Positions 46,442-55,824 of a stretch of 64,000 bases of DNA are shown one piece after another. Position numbers and translations under genes: made by a program. Every line of letters starts with the position of its first letter. Within the stretch, counting starts at the first letter, position 1. Under the pieces are notes generated by a model, which was not told where the DNA came from, made no database searches, and was given only the letters and a program-made list of their open reading frames with translations. Location: assembly GCF_015354245.1 (NCBI RefSeq), contig NZ_JADKYZ010000001.1, positions 558,001 through 622,000 on the forward strand, in the 5' to 3' direction. The DNA comes from Diaphorobacter caeni (lineage in GTDB: Bacteria > Pseudomonadota > Gammaproteobacteria > Burkholderiales > Burkholderiaceae_C).

Positions 46442-46972
46442 CTACACGTGCCGGCTGCCTTCCCGACGCGAGGGGTAGAGCCCGTTGTCGTCGGGCCCGC
46501 GTTCCATCGCCAGGGCCTGCTGCTGCAGCGACTGCAGCGCGCGGTCCAGCGCCTGCACGTCTCTGGTCGAAAGGTCGTTCAGCAGTTGCACGTTGATGGC
46601 GCGGATCTGTGGCCAGAGCTCATCGTGCAGGACCATGCCGGGCTGGGTGAGATGCAACAGCGCCTCGCGCCGGTTGGAGGCGTTGTGGGTGCGGGCGACG
46701 AGGCCCTTGGTCAAAAGCGAGTTGAGCGCGCGCGAGACGCGGGCGCGGTCGAGTTCGAGCCGCTCGGCCAGCACCGAGGGCTGGATGCCCGGCTCATGCG
46801 CCAGCCACATCAGCACGCCCCATTCGCGTCGCGTGATGCCGTAGCGGCGCTCGCACAGATGCGTGACGACGCGGCTCGAGGCCGCACTGAGCTTGGCGAG
46901 CCGGTACAACAGCAGCTCGGGCGGGTGTTCGGGATGCGACAGTGTGGGCAACAGAGGAGGCAAGGGCGGCAT
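46442..46972 (-). CDS. MarR-family transcriptional regulator
   Basis: A 176-aa winged-helix regulator. The recognition region is 'GIQPSVLAERLELDRARVSR' (about residues 65-84) and the wing is in 'KGLVARTHNASNRREALLHL', both typical of MarR. It ends convergently with the IPTL-tailed protein gene and is divergent from the TctC/sulfatase genes, which is the usual place for a local regulator of them. Start is uncertain: ATG 46972 is used, GTG 46984 is possible, and neither has a good ribosome binding site. The ligand is not known. Confidence 0.85.
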   Translation of the reverse strand: MPPLPPLLPTLSHPEHPPELLLYRLAKLSAASSRVVTHLCERRYGITRREWGVLMWLAHEPGIQPSVLAERLELDRARVSRALNSLLTKGLVARTHNASNRREALLHLTQPGMVLHDELWPQIRAINVQLLNDLSTRDVQALDRALQSLQQQALAMERGPDDNGLYPSRREGSRHV

Positions 46973-47140
46973 GCGGGAAAACACGGTGCATGGTTGATTT
47001 GAACAATTGTCGCCGCATCCTCAACCATCGGGAGTTGAAAAATCGAGCAAGCTCATTCGAGCACGCAAACACGCTCTGAATCCTGCCCGAGCCGGGACCC
47101 CCGGCCACATCCGCTCTTTTCCCGCAACGGAGTTCCGGCC

Positions 47141-48124
47141 ATGAAGCCTCAGCAGACACCACGTCGTCGTCAATTCATCGCGCAATCCAGCGCCGTGCTC
47201 GCAGCTTCGCTGGGCTGGCCGCTGCTCGCGTCCGCGCAGGATCAGGTGCTGCGCCTCATCGTCGGCTATCCGCCCGGCGGCGGCACCGACCGCGTCGCGC
47301 GCATCGTCGGCGACAAGCTGCAGGCCGCGCTTGGCAGTCCGGTGATCGTCGAGAACAAGGTCGGCGCCGGCGGCCGCGTGGCCGCGCAGTACATGAAGAC
47401 CACGCCCGCGAACCAGCCCATGCTGATGCTGGCCAATCCCGCCGTGATGGTGGTCTCGCCGCTGGTGGTGAACGATGTGGGCTATGACGCGGACAAGGAC
47501 TTCGTGCCGGTCAGCGAGGTCAACAGCTACGTGTTCGGCGTCGCGGTGTCGAGCGCGGTGCCGGTCAAGGAACTCTCGCACCTGCTCGCCTGGCTCAAGG
47601 CCAATCCCAAGCAGGCCAACGTCGGCGTTCCGGCCACGGGCAGCCTGCCGCATTTCTTCGCGCTGATGCTTGGCCAGAAGGCCGGAGTGACGGCCGAGGC
47701 GGTGGGCTACAAGGGCTCGGCGCCGCTGGTCACCGACCTCATCGGCGGCCAGGTTCCGGTGGCGGTGGACACGCTCGACGTGCTGCTGCCGCAGCATGAA
47801 TCGGGCAAGCTGCGCATTCTTGCGGTCTCGGGCGAGCACCGTCATCCGGCGGTGCCGCAGGTCGCGACCCTGAAGGAGTCCGGCGTGAACCTGAGCGCCG
47901 AGGGCTGGAGCACCTTCTTCGCGCCGCGCTCCATGCCGCCCGCGCAGGTGCAGCGCTATTCAGGCCTGATCCAGAAGGTGATGCAGGACCCCGATACCCT
48001 GCGCCTGTTCAAGGCGAGCAACCTCGATCCGGTCGTGAGCTCGGCTGAGCAGACCCGCCAGCGCATCGCCGCCTACCGCAGGCAATGGGAGCCGGTGATC
48101 CGCGAATCCGGCTACCGTTCGTGA
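47141..48124 (+). CDS. Bug/TctC-family tripartite tricarboxylate binding protein
   Basis: A 327-aa periplasmic binding protein of the Bug (TctC) family, which is very expanded in Burkholderiales. A Tat-like N-terminus (TPRRRQFIAQ) leads to a hydrophobic stretch and a probable signal cleavage after LASAQ. The Bug core shows 'LIVGYPPGGGTDRVARIVGD' and 'IVENKVGAGGRVAAQYM', the loops that bind a carboxylate or amide. The TctA/TctB membrane partners are absent from the window. It overlaps the sulfatase gene by one base, so a sulfated or sulfate-ester substrate is suspected, but that is inference. Confidence 0.92.
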   Translation: MKPQQTPRRRQFIAQSSAVLAASLGWPLLASAQDQVLRLIVGYPPGGGTDRVARIVGDKLQAALGSPVIVENKVGAGGRVAAQYMKTTPANQPMLMLANPAVMVVSPLVVNDVGYDADKDFVPVSEVNSYVFGVAVSSAVPVKELSHLLAWLKANPKQANVGVPATGSLPHFFALMLGQKAGVTAEAVGYKGSAPLVTDLIGGQVPVAVDTLDVLLPQHESGKLRILAVSGEHRHPAVPQVATLKESGVNLSAEGWSTFFAPRSMPPAQVQRYSGLIQKVMQDPDTLRLFKASNLDPVVSSAEQTRQRIAAYRRQWEPVIRESGYRS

Positions 48125-49497
48125 TGGCGGCGAGCGTGACCATGCCCACCACACCAACCAGACCGCAGCGCCCCAACATCGTCTTCATCGTGGCGGATGA
48201 TCTCGGCTACGCAGACCTCGGCTGCTATGGCGGACGCGACGCGGCGTTCGGCGCGGTCTCGCCCGAGATCGACCGCCTCGCGAAGAACGGCCTGAAGCTC
48301 ACCCAGGGCTATTCGAACTCGCCCGTGTGCTCGCCCACGCGCTTTGCGCTGATGACCGCGCGGTATCAATACCGTCTGCGCGGCGCGGCCGAGGAGCCCA
48401 TCCGCACCAATACGCGTGGCAACGCCGAACTGGGCCTGCCGCCCGCGCATCCCACGCTGCCCTCGTTGCTGCGGGACGCGGGCTACCGCACGGCGCTGAT
48501 GGGCAAATGGCACCTCGGCTATCCACCGCACTTCGGCCCGCTGATGTCGGGCTACGAAGAGTTCTTCGGCCCGATGTCCGGCGGCGTCGACTACTTCACC
48601 CACTGCGGCGCGAATGGGCAGCACGACCTCTGGTTGGGTGAGGAGGAAAAGCGCCAGGAGGGCTATCTCACCGACCTGATCACCGAGCGCTCCATGGACT
48701 TCATCGACCGCATGGCCGCAGCCGCGAAGGAGGGAACTCCGTTCTTTCTGAGCGTGCACTACACCGCGCCGCATTGGCCCTGGGAGACGCGCGACGATGA
48801 GGCGCTGTCGCGCGAGCTGGTCGAGAACCAGCAGGCGATCTACCACCTGCACGGCGGCAGCGTCGAGAGCTACCGCCGCATGATCCACCACATGGACGAA
48901 GGCATCGGCCGCATCATGCGCACGCTGCAGCAGCACGGGCTGGATGAGGACACGCTGGTGGTCTTCACCAGTGACAACGGCGGCGAGCGCTTCTCCGACA
49001 ACTGGCCGCTGGTGGGCGGCAAGATGGACCTCACCGAAGGCGGCATCCGCGTGCCGTGGATCGCCCACTGGCCGCGCGGCATCGCGCCCGGCACGGTGAG
49101 CCGCCAGACCTGCATGACCATGGACTGGTCCGCCACCATGCTCGACCTCGGCGGTGCCACCGCGCATGCCGGCTATCCGCTCGACGGCCTGTCGCTCGTG
49201 CCGCTGCTGCGCGACGCGGATTCGCTGAACGACCGCCCGCTCTTCTGGCGCATGAACCATCGCGGCCAGCGCGCGATGCGCGAGGGAGACTGGAAATATC
49301 TGCGCGTGGACGGCGTCGACTACCTCTTCAACCTGATGAACGACGAACGCGAACGCGCCAATCTCGCGCCCGTGCAGCCCAAACGCCTGACCACGATGAT
49401 CGCCGCATGGGAAGCCTGGAACGCCAGCATGCCGCCGATTCCGGGCGACGCGACGGTCAGCCTCTGCTACACCGCCACGGACATGCCGCAGCGCTGA
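48124..49497 (+). CDS. Type I sulfatase
   Basis: A 457-aa member of the formylglycine sulfatases that hydrolyse sulfate esters. The calcium site opens in 'IVFIVADDLGYADLGCYGG'. The modification signature CSPTR in 'SNSPVCSPTRFALMTAR' is matured from Cys to formylglycine. 'TALMGKWHLGY' and 'VFTSDNGGERFSDN' complete the active site. No signal peptide is seen, so it would be cytoplasmic unless a partner exports it. ATG 48124 overlaps the TGA of the Bug gene (TGATG), a sign of translational coupling. No formylglycine-generating enzyme lies in the window. Confidence 0.92.
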   Translation: MAASVTMPTTPTRPQRPNIVFIVADDLGYADLGCYGGRDAAFGAVSPEIDRLAKNGLKLTQGYSNSPVCSPTRFALMTARYQYRLRGAAEEPIRTNTRGNAELGLPPAHPTLPSLLRDAGYRTALMGKWHLGYPPHFGPLMSGYEEFFGPMSGGVDYFTHCGANGQHDLWLGEEEKRQEGYLTDLITERSMDFIDRMAAAAKEGTPFFLSVHYTAPHWPWETRDDEALSRELVENQQAIYHLHGGSVESYRRMIHHMDEGIGRIMRTLQQHGLDEDTLVVFTSDNGGERFSDNWPLVGGKMDLTEGGIRVPWIAHWPRGIAPGTVSRQTCMTMDWSATMLDLGGATAHAGYPLDGLSLVPLLRDADSLNDRPLFWRMNHRGQRAMREGDWKYLRVDGVDYLFNLMNDERERANLAPVQPKRLTTMIAAWEAWNASMPPIPGDATVSLCYTATDMPQR

Positions 49498-49512
49498 GTC
49501 CAGCCGAGGCCA

Positions 49513-50634
49513 TCACGCATCGCTTCGCCCCGCATTTCCCAGCGGCAGTTGCACCGTCACGCGCAGTCCGCCGTCCTTGCGGTTGGCGAGCCAGACGTTG
49601 CCGCCGTGTTCGACCACGATGGCGCGCACGGCGGCGAGGCCCAGTCCCATGCCTCCGGTTTCGCGACTGCGTGAGGCTTCCACGCGGAAGAACGGCTCGA
49701 ACACGCGGGTGAGCAGCGCCTCGGGAATGCCGGGGCCGGAGTCGTCGATCTGCAGCACGCACTGACCGTCGCTTGCCGCCAATCGCACGCGTGCCGAGTG
49801 GCCGTATTTGAGGGCGTTGTCCAGCAGGTTGCCGATGACGCGCTTGAGCGCGAGCGGGTCGCCCGTGAGGGTGATCGGGCTGCCGGGCTCGACCTGCACG
49901 TCGTGCCCCATGTCGATGAGATCGTCGGCCACGCTCTCGACCAGGAGACGCATGTCGAGGCGCTCGTGGCTGCGCTGCAGGCTCTGGTCGCGGATGAATT
50001 CCATGGCGGCGGAGATCAGCATGTTGATCTCCCGCATGTCGTTTTCCACGCGACTGCGCAGCGGCTCGTCGAGCTCTTCGAGGCGGAAGGCGAGGCGCGT
50101 GAGCGGCGTGCGCAGATCGTGAGCGATGGCGCCCACCATTTGGGTGCGATCGTGCAGCTGACGGCCCACGCGCTCATGCATTTCGTTGAAGGCCTGCGCG
50201 GCATCACGCAGTTCGGTGGGGCCGTTCACGGGCAGCGGATTCGAGGTGCGCGCCGTGCCGAACTGCCGCGTCGATTCGGTCAGCCGCGCGAGCCAGCCGG
50301 TCCACGACGAGGCCAGCAGCCAGCCCAGCGGAAGAATGGCGGTGAGGCCGATCAGCGCGACCCACAGCAGACGCGTGATGGGCACGTTGGCTGGTGGAGG
50401 AGGGCGGTCGTCGCGTCGCTCGCCGTGCTCATTCATCGGCGGCGGCCTGCGGCTGTCCATTTCGCCTGTCATGTCGCGCGGGCCGGATGTGCTGGGTGGT
50501 CCCGAAGGACCGGGAGGGCGGCGGTCGATGCCGGCAAACAGCAGCGCCGCGAGCACCGTGGTCAGCAGCACGGCGACGGTCAGCAGAGCGAGCATGCGCG
50601 CCCGCAGGCCGGTGCGTGCGAGGAACCGCATCAT
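49513..50634 (-). CDS. EnvZ-like membrane sensor histidine kinase
   Basis: A 373-aa kinase with two transmembrane helices (about residues 12-34 and 90-112). They bracket a periplasmic loop of about 55 residues that is rich in Pro, Arg and Asp, with no folded look. A HAMP-like stretch, HisKA with the His in 'AIAHDLRTPLTRLAF', and a HATPase with 'NLLDNALKYGH', 'DSGPGIPEALLTRVFEPF' and 'GMGLGLAAVRAIVVEHGG' follow. It overlaps its regulator gene by four bases. The charged disordered loop might sense ions or pH, which is a guess. Confidence 0.92.
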   Translation of the reverse strand: MMRFLARTGLRARMLALLTVAVLLTTVLAALLFAGIDRRPPGPSGPPSTSGPRDMTGEMDSRRPPPMNEHGERRDDRPPPPANVPITRLLWVALIGLTAILPLGWLLASSWTGWLARLTESTRQFGTARTSNPLPVNGPTELRDAAQAFNEMHERVGRQLHDRTQMVGAIAHDLRTPLTRLAFRLEELDEPLRSRVENDMREINMLISAAMEFIRDQSLQRSHERLDMRLLVESVADDLIDMGHDVQVEPGSPITLTGDPLALKRVIGNLLDNALKYGHSARVRLAASDGQCVLQIDDSGPGIPEALLTRVFEPFFRVEASRSRETGGMGLGLAAVRAIVVEHGGNVWLANRKDGGLRVTVQLPLGNAGRSDA

Positions 50635-51341
50635 CGCATCGACACCTCGGGCACCAGCAGATAGCCCTCGTTGCGCACGGTGCGGATCAGCGTCTCGTCG
50701 GTGCGGGTGTTGAGCTTGCGGCGCAGGCGGCTGATCTGGCTGTCGATGGCGCGGTCGAACACCGCCACGTCGGCATCATTGCCGCGCACCATGTCGAGCA
50801 GCGAGTCGCGGCTCAGCACCTTGCCGGGGTTTTCGACCAGCGTCTGCAGCAGTGCGAACTCGCCGTCCGACAGGTGGATCGCGATGCCCTGCGCGTCGCG
50901 CAGGCTGTGGCGGCCCAGATCGAGCACCCAGCCGCCGAATTCGTAGCGCATGTGGCGCCGCGCACCGCCGCGACGACGCCGGAGCACCGCGCGCACGCGC
51001 GCCAGCAGCTCGCGCGGATTGCAGGGCTTGGCAAGGTAGTCGTCCGCGCCGACTTCCAGCCCGACGATGCGGTCCGTGTCCGCGCCCAGCGCGCTGAGCA
51101 TGATGACGGCCGGCGCATCGGGCGCGTCGGTCAGCGACTGTGCCGCGCTCAGGCCGTCTTCGCCGGGCATCATCACGTCGAGAATGAGCAGATCGAAGCG
51201 GTCGCTGGAGAGCTGCAAGCGCATGTCCGCCACGTCCACGGCGCTGGCCACGTGGTAGCCGTGATGGGAGAGAAATCCCGTGATCAGGCTGCGCAGTTCG
51301 GAGTCATCGTCGACGACGAGGATGCGTGAATGAAGGTCCAT
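50631..51341 (-). CDS. OmpR/PhoB-family response regulator
   Basis: A 236-aa regulator. The receiver (about 7-120) has acidic residues in VVDDDSEL, phospho-acceptor Asp in 'LLILDVMMPGEDGL' and Lys in DDYLAKPCN. A winged-helix OmpR-type effector (about 135-230) has 'LSDGEFALLQTLVENPGKVL' and 'VFDRAIDSQISRLRRKL'. ATG 51341 is used; a GTG at 51371 would add ten residues. The gene is divergent from the exported dioxygenase, with 186 bases between them, and part of that space is a REP-like half element. Confidence 0.93.
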   Translation of the reverse strand: MDLHSRILVVDDDSELRSLITGFLSHHGYHVASAVDVADMRLQLSSDRFDLLILDVMMPGEDGLSAAQSLTDAPDAPAVIMLSALGADTDRIVGLEVGADDYLAKPCNPRELLARVRAVLRRRRGGARRHMRYEFGGWVLDLGRHSLRDAQGIAIHLSDGEFALLQTLVENPGKVLSRDSLLDMVRGNDADVAVFDRAIDSQISRLRRKLNTRTDETLIRTVRNEGYLLVPEVSMR

Positions 51342-51349
51342 GATGGGTT

Positions 51350-51393
51350 GGAGCGTGCTGGTGATCTCCACGTGGTCTTGCAGGCGCGGCCTT
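51350..51393 (+). repeat. REP-like half element near response-regulator start
   Basis: A stretch of about 44 bases beginning GGAGCGTGCTGGTGATCTCC and continuing through CTTGCAGGCGCGGCCT. It aligns with the left half of the element at 58651-58719 with only a few differences. No right arm is present here. Confidence 0.55.
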
Positions 51394-51527
51394 GGGCGGT
51401 CGGCCGCGTTCGCAGTATAGCCACGGGTTTTTCACGCTTTTTGTCAGGTCTGACACACAAGGGCAAACGCCCGTGACATGTGCTGCCTAGAGTTCACTTT
51501 CAAACCCGGGATGAAAGGAACGAGACC

Positions 51528-52478
51528 ATGTACGAGAACGACAATGCAACGAACACCAACGCGGTCGGCCAGCACGATCACGACGGCGGCCTGCAGCAGG
51601 ACCTGATCGTCGACGCGCTGCGCGATCCGCGCCGCCGCATGCTGTTGGGTGGACTGCTGGCAAGCGGCACCTTCGCGCTGATCGGCGGCTGCGGCGGTGG
51701 CACCGACAGCGTCACCGATTCGAGCGGCGGCAGCAGCACCACCACGACGGACACGACGACCGGCACGACGACCACCGACACCACCACAACCACCGACACG
51801 GGCACCACGACATCGTCGTGCATCGCCGACCCGCAGGAAACCGAGGGCCCCTATCCTGGCGACGGCTCCAACACCTCGAATGGCGCGGTCACCAACGTGC
51901 TCACGATCAGTGGCGTGGTGCGCAGCGACATCCGCGGCAGCTTCGGCAGCGCCACGGGCACGGCGCAGGGCGTGCCGCTCACGCTGACGATCTCGGTGGT
52001 CAACAGCAACGCGAACTGCGCGGCGCTGGAGGGCTATGCCATCTACATCTGGCACTGCACGCGTGACGGCACCTACACGCTGTATTCGAGCGACGTGCTC
52101 AAGGAGAACTACCTGCGCGGCGTGCAGGTCACCGACAGCAAGGGCCAGGTCACCTTCGAGACCATCTTTCCCGCCTGCTACTCGGGCCGCTGGCCGCACA
52201 TCCATTTCGAGATCTATCCCAGCCTGGCCAAGGCGACGAGCTACAAGAACAAGATACTCACCTCCCAGATGGCCATGCCCAAGGACATCTGCACGACCGT
52301 GTTCAACGACGCCACCGGCTACAGCGCCAGCGTGCGCAATCTTGCGCAGGTCACCATCGCCAACGACAACGTGTTTGGCGACAACACCGCCGCCCAGATC
52401 GCCCAGCAGACCCCGACGCTCGAAGGCTCGGTCGCCAAGGGCTACACCGGCAGCATCGTGGTCGGGGTGCCGGTGTGA
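51528..52478 (+). CDS. Exported lipoprotein intradiol dioxygenase-like protein
   Basis: A 316-aa protein related to the catechol/protocatechuate intradiol dioxygenases that cleave aromatic rings with non-heme Fe(III). After a cytoplasmic-looking N-terminus (residues 1-37), an RRR motif and a hydrophobic stretch lead to a lipobox ending IGGC, suggesting Tat export and lipid anchoring. A Thr-rich linker follows (about residues 78-108). The catalytic domain has 'QETEGPYPGDGS', a Tyr and His around 'YAIYIWHCTRDGTY', and the His pair in WPHIHFEI, which fit the two Tyr/two His iron ligands. The start is set by AAGGAA before ATG 51528. Extracytoplasmic dioxygenases of this sort are uncommon; substrate unknown. 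Confidence 0.8.
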   Translation: MYENDNATNTNAVGQHDHDGGLQQDLIVDALRDPRRRMLLGGLLASGTFALIGGCGGGTDSVTDSSGGSSTTTTDTTTGTTTTDTTTTTDTGTTTSSCIADPQETEGPYPGDGSNTSNGAVTNVLTISGVVRSDIRGSFGSATGTAQGVPLTLTISVVNSNANCAALEGYAIYIWHCTRDGTYTLYSSDVLKENYLRGVQVTDSKGQVTFETIFPACYSGRWPHIHFEIYPSLAKATSYKNKILTSQMAMPKDICTTVFNDATGYSASVRNLAQVTIANDNVFGDNTAAQIAQQTPTLEGSVAKGYTGSIVVGVPV

Positions 52479-52481
52479 CGC

Positions 52482-52522
52482 GCGGGGTCCGAGAGCGTGC
52501 TTGCGCTCTGATGAGACCCCGC
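52482..52522 (+). terminator. Two-part hairpin after dioxygenase gene
   Basis: An outer stem (GCGGGGTC / GACCCCGC) encloses an inner stem (AGAGCG / CGCTCT), starting four bases after the stop codon. No T tract follows. The inner part, AGAGCGTGCTTGCGCTCT, matches 15 of 18 positions of the REP-like module found at other gene 3' ends. Confidence 0.55.
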
Positions 52523-53010
52523 TGAATTGCATGCAGCGCGCTCTCACCGCGAAGGTGACCTGACAGCGCTCAAGCGCAGGCATGCGAAGGCCTGCGCCAC
52601 TCTCTTTCTCTTTCTCTTTCACGCGATTTCATCACGTCGCACACTTCTGAGCGGTCCCTTCTTCCTTCCCCCTTCTTCTTTCGCGTGGTGTCGCGGCCCG
52701 GGGTGATCCGTTTGTCGTTCTCCACGCCTCCGCACAGCGCCTTCTTCAGTTCTTCAAGACGGAAAGCGAGGCGCTAGCGCGGCTTGGGTAGAAGAGCGTG
52801 CGCGATGGCTCAACTCATCCGCGTACGGTTCACTGGTCAACCGGGTTGAATGTGGCTGAGGGCGCGTCGGGATGCTTCGAGCGGTTTCCCTCATTGCAAA
52901 CAACTATCATCTGGTGATCATTTATGACCTAGCCTGCATTTGTCTTACTGATAGTATTGGTATTCAATACAGAAGTTCGATATTCAAAAATATGCATAAA
53001 GGGAATGCAC
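52523..53010. other. Intergenic region with AT-rich promoter zone
   Basis: About 490 bases without a supported gene. From about 52885 to 53003 the DNA turns strongly AT-rich. A partly palindromic ATCATCTGGTGATCAT lies near 52907-52925 and TTGTCT near 52940. The 13-mer TATTCAAAAATAT occurs at 52981-52993, also found upstream of the protein gene at 56853. This is the likely promoter zone of the next gene. Confidence 0.45.
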
Positions 53011-55710
53011 ATGTCGAGTTCATCGAGGATCACGTCGTTCGCAGGGGTACGGTCAGTTCATCGCACGCGGTCACTCCCTGATTCCCGTGAGGGCGGATTC
53101 GTTGCCGTGAGGCGCGCAATCCTGGGGCCGAGCAAGCCGCTTGCCCTGATCTGTCTTCTTGCCTCCACCCAACTCGCCTGGGCTGCCCCCGGAACGCCGG
53201 GGACGCCGCAGGCGCCGAAGGTCCTTTTTCTGGAAGACTTCGACAACACTTCCGTGACGCAGCCAACGCTGGGGCCGAACAACGGCAGCGGCAGCGACCC
53301 GACGCAGGCGACGATGGTTCATACCTACCTGAGTGCTGCGACGGACTATCTGAACAATCCACTGGGCCAGACCTACGTTGCAAGCGGCGTGTACCAGACC
53401 GACACCAACGTGCCGTTCTGGGCGAACGCTCAATGGTGCAACGGCATCTGGATGAAAGACGACCAGCCGTATCCTACGGCGCCGCAGCTGCCGGCTCCGT
53501 ATACCTCCGGGGTGCCCGACGTATGGGTCTGGCCGGGCTTCGACGCGTCGACGACACCGGCACGCTACTGCAGTGGAAATGTGTGGGCGCCGCCGGAGCA
53601 GTCGTGGAAATGGCTGGGGGTGCTTGCCAACGTGCTTGGGCAAGTGACCAAGTCTGTGACGGATCCATCGGACGCTGCCGCAAAGGGCAATCATGCGATT
53701 GCGGCATTCACCAATCTTCCCGCGAACCGGACTGCAGCTCCGCAAACGCCTTTCAATGTGGTGCTTGAAACGGTGAAGCCGATTCCGGTACCCGAGGGCG
53801 GGCGCTTCGTCACTTTTTCAGTGGCGACGGCTGCGATGGGGTGCGCGGGGCCGGGCAAGGACCCCAGAACGTTCAACCCGCAGTTCAACTTCAATCTGAT
53901 CGATGTGCAGACCAACAGCACCATCGAATTGACGCCGGTGGCTGTGGACCCCTGCACGCAGGGCACCAATTTCGATGGCGCTCAATTGCCTTATCCAGCG
54001 AGCGGCTATGGAGGGAACTTGTCCGGCGTGTATGCGGGACAGTTTTATGCGAACGCATCCCATCGACTGGCGGGCAGTTTCGTGAAGCTGCAGGTCACCA
54101 GCGAGAATTCCAATGGCGACAGCAATGACGGTGCGTTCGACAATCTGTTGCTGGTCGACGTGACTCCCCAACTGGACAAGTCCTATTCCTCGGGGACTCT
54201 TGAGCGTGCACAGACAGCGAAGCTGACCTTTACCATCACCAACACCTGCAGCGAGGACGGAACCTCCGGCACGACCTGCAAGCTGCTGGAGGCCAGCGGC
54301 TGGAGCTTCTCCGACACTCTGCCCGCTGGCCTGATCTTTGCCAGCCCGGCCAATCAGCAAACCACCTGCGGTGCGCCGACTGCAGTCGCACTCTCGGGCA
54401 ACAATGGGTTGAATGTCACTGCTGGGTCGATTGGTGCGGGGGTCGCGTCGTGCACGGTTTCCGTCGATGTCGCTCTGGATCCCTCCGTGGTGATACCGTC
54501 CGGCGGTCTGGACATGACCAATAGCCCTGTCATTGCCGGCGGACCGTCGAGCGGCCCCGGCATCGTGGCGACGAGCTTTCTGAACCCGCCCGCGAGCGCC
54601 ACCATCAAGGCGCTGCCGAGCGCCGATCTGCAGGCTGTGCCGGCGGCAACACAAACGGTGAAGGCCGGAACGCCCGTGACGGTCGTGACGCAATGCATCA
54701 ATGCAGGGCCGGACGTGGCGTTGACACCCACCTGCACTGTCAGTGGTGTGCCGGGCGACGCGAGCGGCATCACGCAATCGTGCCAGCCTGCATCGGGCTC
54801 CGTGGATCTGGGCATGGGTGATTCCATCACCTGCACAACCACGTTCACGCCGCAGTCCACGGGTACCGTGAAACTGGACACCGTGGCGTACTCGACGACG
54901 CAGGACCCCGATTCAACGAACAATGACAAGCCCAGTTATGTGAACGTGGTGGCGCTCGCGGCCGACATGCAGGCAACGTCCGCTTCCACTCAGGCGGTGA
55001 AGGTGGGCACACCGGTCACGGTCGCCACCCGGTGCGTGAATGCGGGGCCGGACGTCGCAGCCGCTGCGACCTGCGTGGTCACCGGCATTCCCGGTGATGC
55101 AACCGGCATCCAGCAATCCTGTGCACCTGTGTCCGGTTCAACCAGTCTGACTGTGGGGAGCGAGATCAGTTGCACGACCACGTTCACTCCGACCAAAGCG
55201 GAAACCATCACGTTGACGACCACTGCAGGTTCGAGCACACCGGACACGGCACCGTCCAACAACCAGGCGCCCAGTGTCGTCGTGGCGGCTTTGATCGTGG
55301 CTGACATGCAGGCCAGCGGGCCTACCTGGGTGGACACGGTGGTCGGCACGCCGGTGACCGTGACCACCACCTGCCTGAACGCCGGTCCAGACGCGGCAAC
55401 CGACGCGAGTTGCGTCGTGACCGGTGGTCCCGCCGATGCCGTCACCGTGTGCACGCCCACACCGCCCGTCGCGAGTCTGGCCAGAGGCAGTGCGATCAGT
55501 TGCACCACCACCTATACGCCCCAGACAGGCAACCGTGTGACGCTGGTGACGACAGCCTCCAGCACCACCGCCGACTCCAATGTCGCCAACAACATGGCAG
55601 AGACCGTTTTAGGCTCGGGCGCCACTGCAGTGCCTGTGGACTCACGTTGGATGCTGATCTTGCTTGGACTGGCGCTCAGCGTGCTGGCCTGGAGAAGATC
55701 ACGTCGCTGA
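53011..55710 (+). CDS. Secreted DUF11-type repeat protein with sorting tail
   Basis: An 899-aa exported protein. The N-terminus is long and polar before a hydrophobic signal core (about residues 40-57, ending AWAAP). A domain of about 350 residues starts 'VLFLEDFDNTSVTQP'. An unstructured-looking linking segment ('TFTITNTCSEDGTSGTTCKL') follows, then three DUF11-like repeats. Each opens with AD(L/M)QA and contains 'GTPVTV.T.C.NAGPD' and paired Cys. The tail 'VPVDSRWMLILLGLALS' ends RRSRR, a divergent IPTL-type signal with W but no IPTL. AAAGGG seven bases before ATG 53011 sets the start. Surface role is inference. Confidence 0.8.
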   Translation: MSSSSRITSFAGVRSVHRTRSLPDSREGGFVAVRRAILGPSKPLALICLLASTQLAWAAPGTPGTPQAPKVLFLEDFDNTSVTQPTLGPNNGSGSDPTQATMVHTYLSAATDYLNNPLGQTYVASGVYQTDTNVPFWANAQWCNGIWMKDDQPYPTAPQLPAPYTSGVPDVWVWPGFDASTTPARYCSGNVWAPPEQSWKWLGVLANVLGQVTKSVTDPSDAAAKGNHAIAAFTNLPANRTAAPQTPFNVVLETVKPIPVPEGGRFVTFSVATAAMGCAGPGKDPRTFNPQFNFNLIDVQTNSTIELTPVAVDPCTQGTNFDGAQLPYPASGYGGNLSGVYAGQFYANASHRLAGSFVKLQVTSENSNGDSNDGAFDNLLLVDVTPQLDKSYSSGTLERAQTAKLTFTITNTCSEDGTSGTTCKLLEASGWSFSDTLPAGLIFASPANQQTTCGAPTAVALSGNNGLNVTAGSIGAGVASCTVSVDVALDPSVVIPSGGLDMTNSPVIAGGPSSGPGIVATSFLNPPASATIKALPSADLQAVPAATQTVKAGTPVTVVTQCINAGPDVALTPTCTVSGVPGDASGITQSCQPASGSVDLGMGDSITCTTTFTPQSTGTVKLDTVAYSTTQDPDSTNNDKPSYVNVVALAADMQATSASTQAVKVGTPVTVATRCVNAGPDVAAAATCVVTGIPGDATGIQQSCAPVSGSTSLTVGSEISCTTTFTPTKAETITLTTTAGSSTPDTAPSNNQAPSVVVAALIVADMQASGPTWVDTVVGTPVTVTTTCLNAGPDAATDASCVVTGGPADAVTVCTPTPPVASLARGSAISCTTTYTPQTGNRVTLVTTASSTTADSNVANNMAETVLGSGATAVPVDSRWMLILLGLALSVLAWRRSRR

Positions 55711-55824
55711 CCGACGGGTGCCCCGGGGAGTGATGAGCGATCCGGGGCAGGCTCGCATCAGTGAACGGATCCCGCAGTCTTGGCAACGGGTTCGCGGACA
55801 CCGCACACCGCGTTCATCGTCAAG

